Source: Centrapalus pauciflorus
Taxonomy: Eukaryota > Streptophyta > Magnoliopsida > Asterales > Asteraceae
Length of the DNA stretch: 64,000 bases
Assembly (NCBI GenBank): GCA_020465985.1
Contig: JAANYP010005970.1
Location: 33,501-97,500 of the forward strand
Reading direction: 5' to 3'
The notes beneath the pieces were generated by a model. That model was not told the DNA's origin and searched no databases. It was given only the letters and a program-made list of their open reading frames with translations. This document shows, in pieces, positions 62,171 through 64,000 of the stretch (positions within the stretch are counted from its first letter, which is position 1; every line of letters begins with the position of its first letter). Made by a program: the position numbers and the translations under genes.

Positions 62171-62748
62171 TTCCCTCTATAGATGTAAAAAATTGAAAGG
62201 AAAACTCCTCTTCCTTCCCTTTCATCCTTAAAAAATATTTAAAAAAACACAACTTTTTTTTTCAATTCATTTCTTTCCTTTCCTTTCCATTCCTTTCATC
62301 GATCCCTTTTCCCTCCATTAACAGATTTTGACTTTGTCTTAAAAACTACTTGAGATATCTTCTCATTTAGAAATTTCATGTTTTATGATTTAGAAAGCTC
62401 AAAAAAATTATTTGTCAAACACAACTTATGGATAAAATGGAGCCAAATGAGACATTTTTTCAAGAAAAACATTCATAAATCATTCAGGTAAAATTTGGCT
62501 CATAAACCTTATATATATACTTATGGATTAAAATTTGGCTCATAAATCAATTTTCAAGAAACATTCATAACAAATTAGGTCACCCTGTGCATGCAGTTTG
62601 GCACTTCTTTACAGCGAAGAACGGTTAACAGAAAGAAAAGTGTCTAGAAGTAGATGCCGATAAACCAAGAAAACATCGAAAAAACGACATCAGGTTTATA
62701 AGCAACAAGTTGTCACAACACGATAAGCACACCTCGTATCTATATGAA
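62171..62748 (-). other. Downstream region of PSRP-3, probable 3' UTR in part
   Basis: Sequence just after the stop (62580-62748) is less AT-rich than the surroundings and fits a 3' UTR. No polyadenylation signal can be fixed with confidence. The rest is T-rich intergenic DNA. Confidence 0.45.
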
Positions 62749-63030
62749 TTACTGTATATCACCGCCGCTCTGCTGCCACAGATTAATGATATCAGTAGCC
62801 TGGTTAAGAAGAATAATTACCTGTTTTTGGGAAATCCAAGGTTTACTCTCGAGCACGTTTTTAAGCTCTTCCCAAGCATCTTTCCTCGGCCAAAAATAGT
62901 AAGGACTTAATGGAATGGTTCCGTATCCAGGAATCACTTGGTCTAGACCTATCCCGATATTCTTCTCCATCCAAATGAACTTCAACATTAGCCTTGGTTT
63001 CTCCATCGGCTTCACAACCACTCCCAGCTT
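62749..63030 (-). CDS. PSRP3: Plastid-specific 30S ribosomal protein 3 (PSRP-3/Ycf65-like), last exon
   Basis: A minus-strand open frame reads KLGVVVKPMEKPRLMLKFIW, MEKNIGIGLDQVIPGYGTIP, LSPYYFWPRKDAWEELKN, SKPWISQKQ and LLNQATDIINLWQQSGG to a stop at 62749-62751. It matches the conserved C-terminal domain of PSRP-3, a nuclear-encoded protein of the chloroplast 30S subunit that is encoded as ycf65 in red-algal plastids. The exon begins after a pyrimidine-rich TTGTTTGTAG acceptor, so the start codon, transit peptide and N-terminal part lie on one or more upstream exons, to the right. I did not find them up to 64000. No stop or frameshift is present, and every landmark of the domain is kept. 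It is the only gene here that looks functional. Confidence 0.9.
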   Translation of the reverse strand, partial: KLGVVVKPMEKPRLMLKFIWMEKNIGIGLDQVIPGYGTIPLSPYYFWPRKDAWEELKNVLESKPWISQKQVIILLNQATDIINLWQQSGGDIQ

Positions 63031-63489
63031 CTACAAACAACAACTCTGATTTAGCTTTTTGAATTACAAATTATAGAATGTGTATTTGAGTTACTAATGT
63101 TTTGTACCATCATACTTGACTAAATATTGCAAAGAGACCATTGAAATTGATCTTGTACCACAAGGAAAAAAAAACAAATTTGGACAAAAATTGTGAAGTA
63201 AAAAGGTTTTTTTTTTTGCATATACATTTCCATAATTGTTTATTTCTAGCATTCTTTTTTCCATTTATTTAAGAATTATGGATGTTTTGCGACAAAAATT
63301 CATATAAAAGTTGCAGAAAGTTTTTTCACAATAGTGATATGTACCGCACTGTCGATTTTAAAGATTTAGATAATTTTATGAGCATAAGCATACTATTTTT
63401 AACTTCAATTTGGCATGAATTCCTTGAATCTATATCAAACGAAGACATCAAACTTAGTACTCCTTCCTCCGAAAAGGATTCCACGTTAA
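63031..63489 (-). other. Part of the presumed PSRP-3 intron
   Basis: AT-rich sequence upstream of the exon on the minus strand, without recognisable coding sequence. If the gene continues to the right, the intron is at least 970 bp. Confidence 0.5.
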
Positions 63490-63708
63490 GGGGGCATTTG
63501 GTTCGCCTATTGTCATGACATGTGAAGGAATCCGAATTTCGATTTCATTCCTAAATGTGTTTAGATGACTATGAGATGAAATTGAACCTTATAACATTCC
63601 ATCAAAATCCACAAATAATGGATTTATTATTCATTCTCCTTTATAAGGGATTGCAATTCCTACAAATTCCAATTCGTTCACATTCCATTTATCAAGCCAA
63701 ACAACCCC
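63490..63708. mobile_element. Tourist-type (PIF/Harbinger) MITE in the presumed intron
   Basis: The ends GGGGGCATTTGGTTCGCC and AAGCCAAACAACCCC are inverted, flanked by TAA on both sides (63487-63489 and 63709-63711). 219 bp, non-coding. Confidence 0.85.
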
Positions 63709-64000
63709 TAAAGTAACTTTTGTCTCAAAAAGAGACTAGTAGCATATTCTTACATTAAGATAATTCGATGGCTTACGTTACAATTACTATTTGGTCAAGA
63801 AACATCTCATAAGTTCGATCCAATTTTTGTATAGAACTGCCAGAAAAAATCATCTTTAAATTCCTTCTAAATTTCTGAAAGTGGAATCGCTGTTAGGCAT
63901 GACAGAAATAAGAAACACTGCAACAATAACCATATCAATCTTGACTCTAATATTTCATTGTTCGACCCCAAAAGTCCAATACTCTAAATGCAGCATTTCA
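63709..64000. other. Right edge of the window, no feature identified
   Basis: I examined this stretch on the minus strand for an upstream PSRP-3 exon and found none that I can support. Confidence 0.5.

Noticed and set aside
63282..63518. Plus-strand open frame near the right edge as a gene
   Set aside because: It overlaps the Tourist MITE and the presumed PSRP-3 intron and shows no domain.

Overview
The window is nuclear DNA of a flowering plant, almost certainly a dicot. It is AT-rich, the genes have introns, the transposon families are those of plants (Helitron, hAT, MULE, PIF/Harbinger, Ty3/Gypsy), there is a probable mitochondrial DNA insertion, and one exon encodes a plastid ribosomal protein. 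Some repeat motifs (for example the AACTCGCCGAGTT motif in an LTR) remind me of Asteraceae such as lettuce, but the sequence alone does not settle the species. I see only one apparently intact host gene, the last exon of PSRP-3 (plastid 30S ribosomal protein 3) near the right edge. Nearly everything else is nested mobile DNA, which I could delimit largely from target-site duplications (TSDs).

Positions 1-28437 form a large, diverged inverted repeat. The left arm runs from before the window to about 11950 and the right arm from about 12196 to at least 28437, with a spacer of about 245 bp. Each arm carries a broken gene of the Werner-syndrome-exonuclease-like (DEDDy) family, and the two copies are in opposite orientation. 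The arms then received different insertions. The left arm took a Pack-MULE carrying plasmodesmata-located-protein (PDLP) sequence (96-1451), a composite Helitron (1469-6184), a small Helitron (6356-6829) and two MITEs. The right arm took an 11.8-kb autonomous-type Helitron (16263-28072) with an RPA-like gene and a decayed Rep/helicase gene. For most of these insertions the other arm still shows the empty site.

Positions 28438-37313 hold a MULE nested in a MULE-like element, a 1.3-kb foldback element, a probable mitochondrial insertion (NUMT) interrupted by a hAT MITE and bordered by a Tourist-type MITE, and a small Helitron. Positions 38000-41010 hold a wrecked MuDR-type transposase gene whose catalytic middle is missing and whose place is taken by an AT microsatellite of about 340 bp.

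Positions 42149-55884 are a four-layer nest: an outer hAT (TSD CCGCTTCC) contains a second, transposase-bearing hAT (TSD CTCACCGC), whose transposase exon is split by a Ty3/Gypsy retrotransposon (TSD CCATT, LTRs nearly identical). From 55893 to the end come dispersed MITEs, a small Helitron and the PSRP-3 exon on the minus strand. Stretches not listed are AT-rich with no gene I can support.
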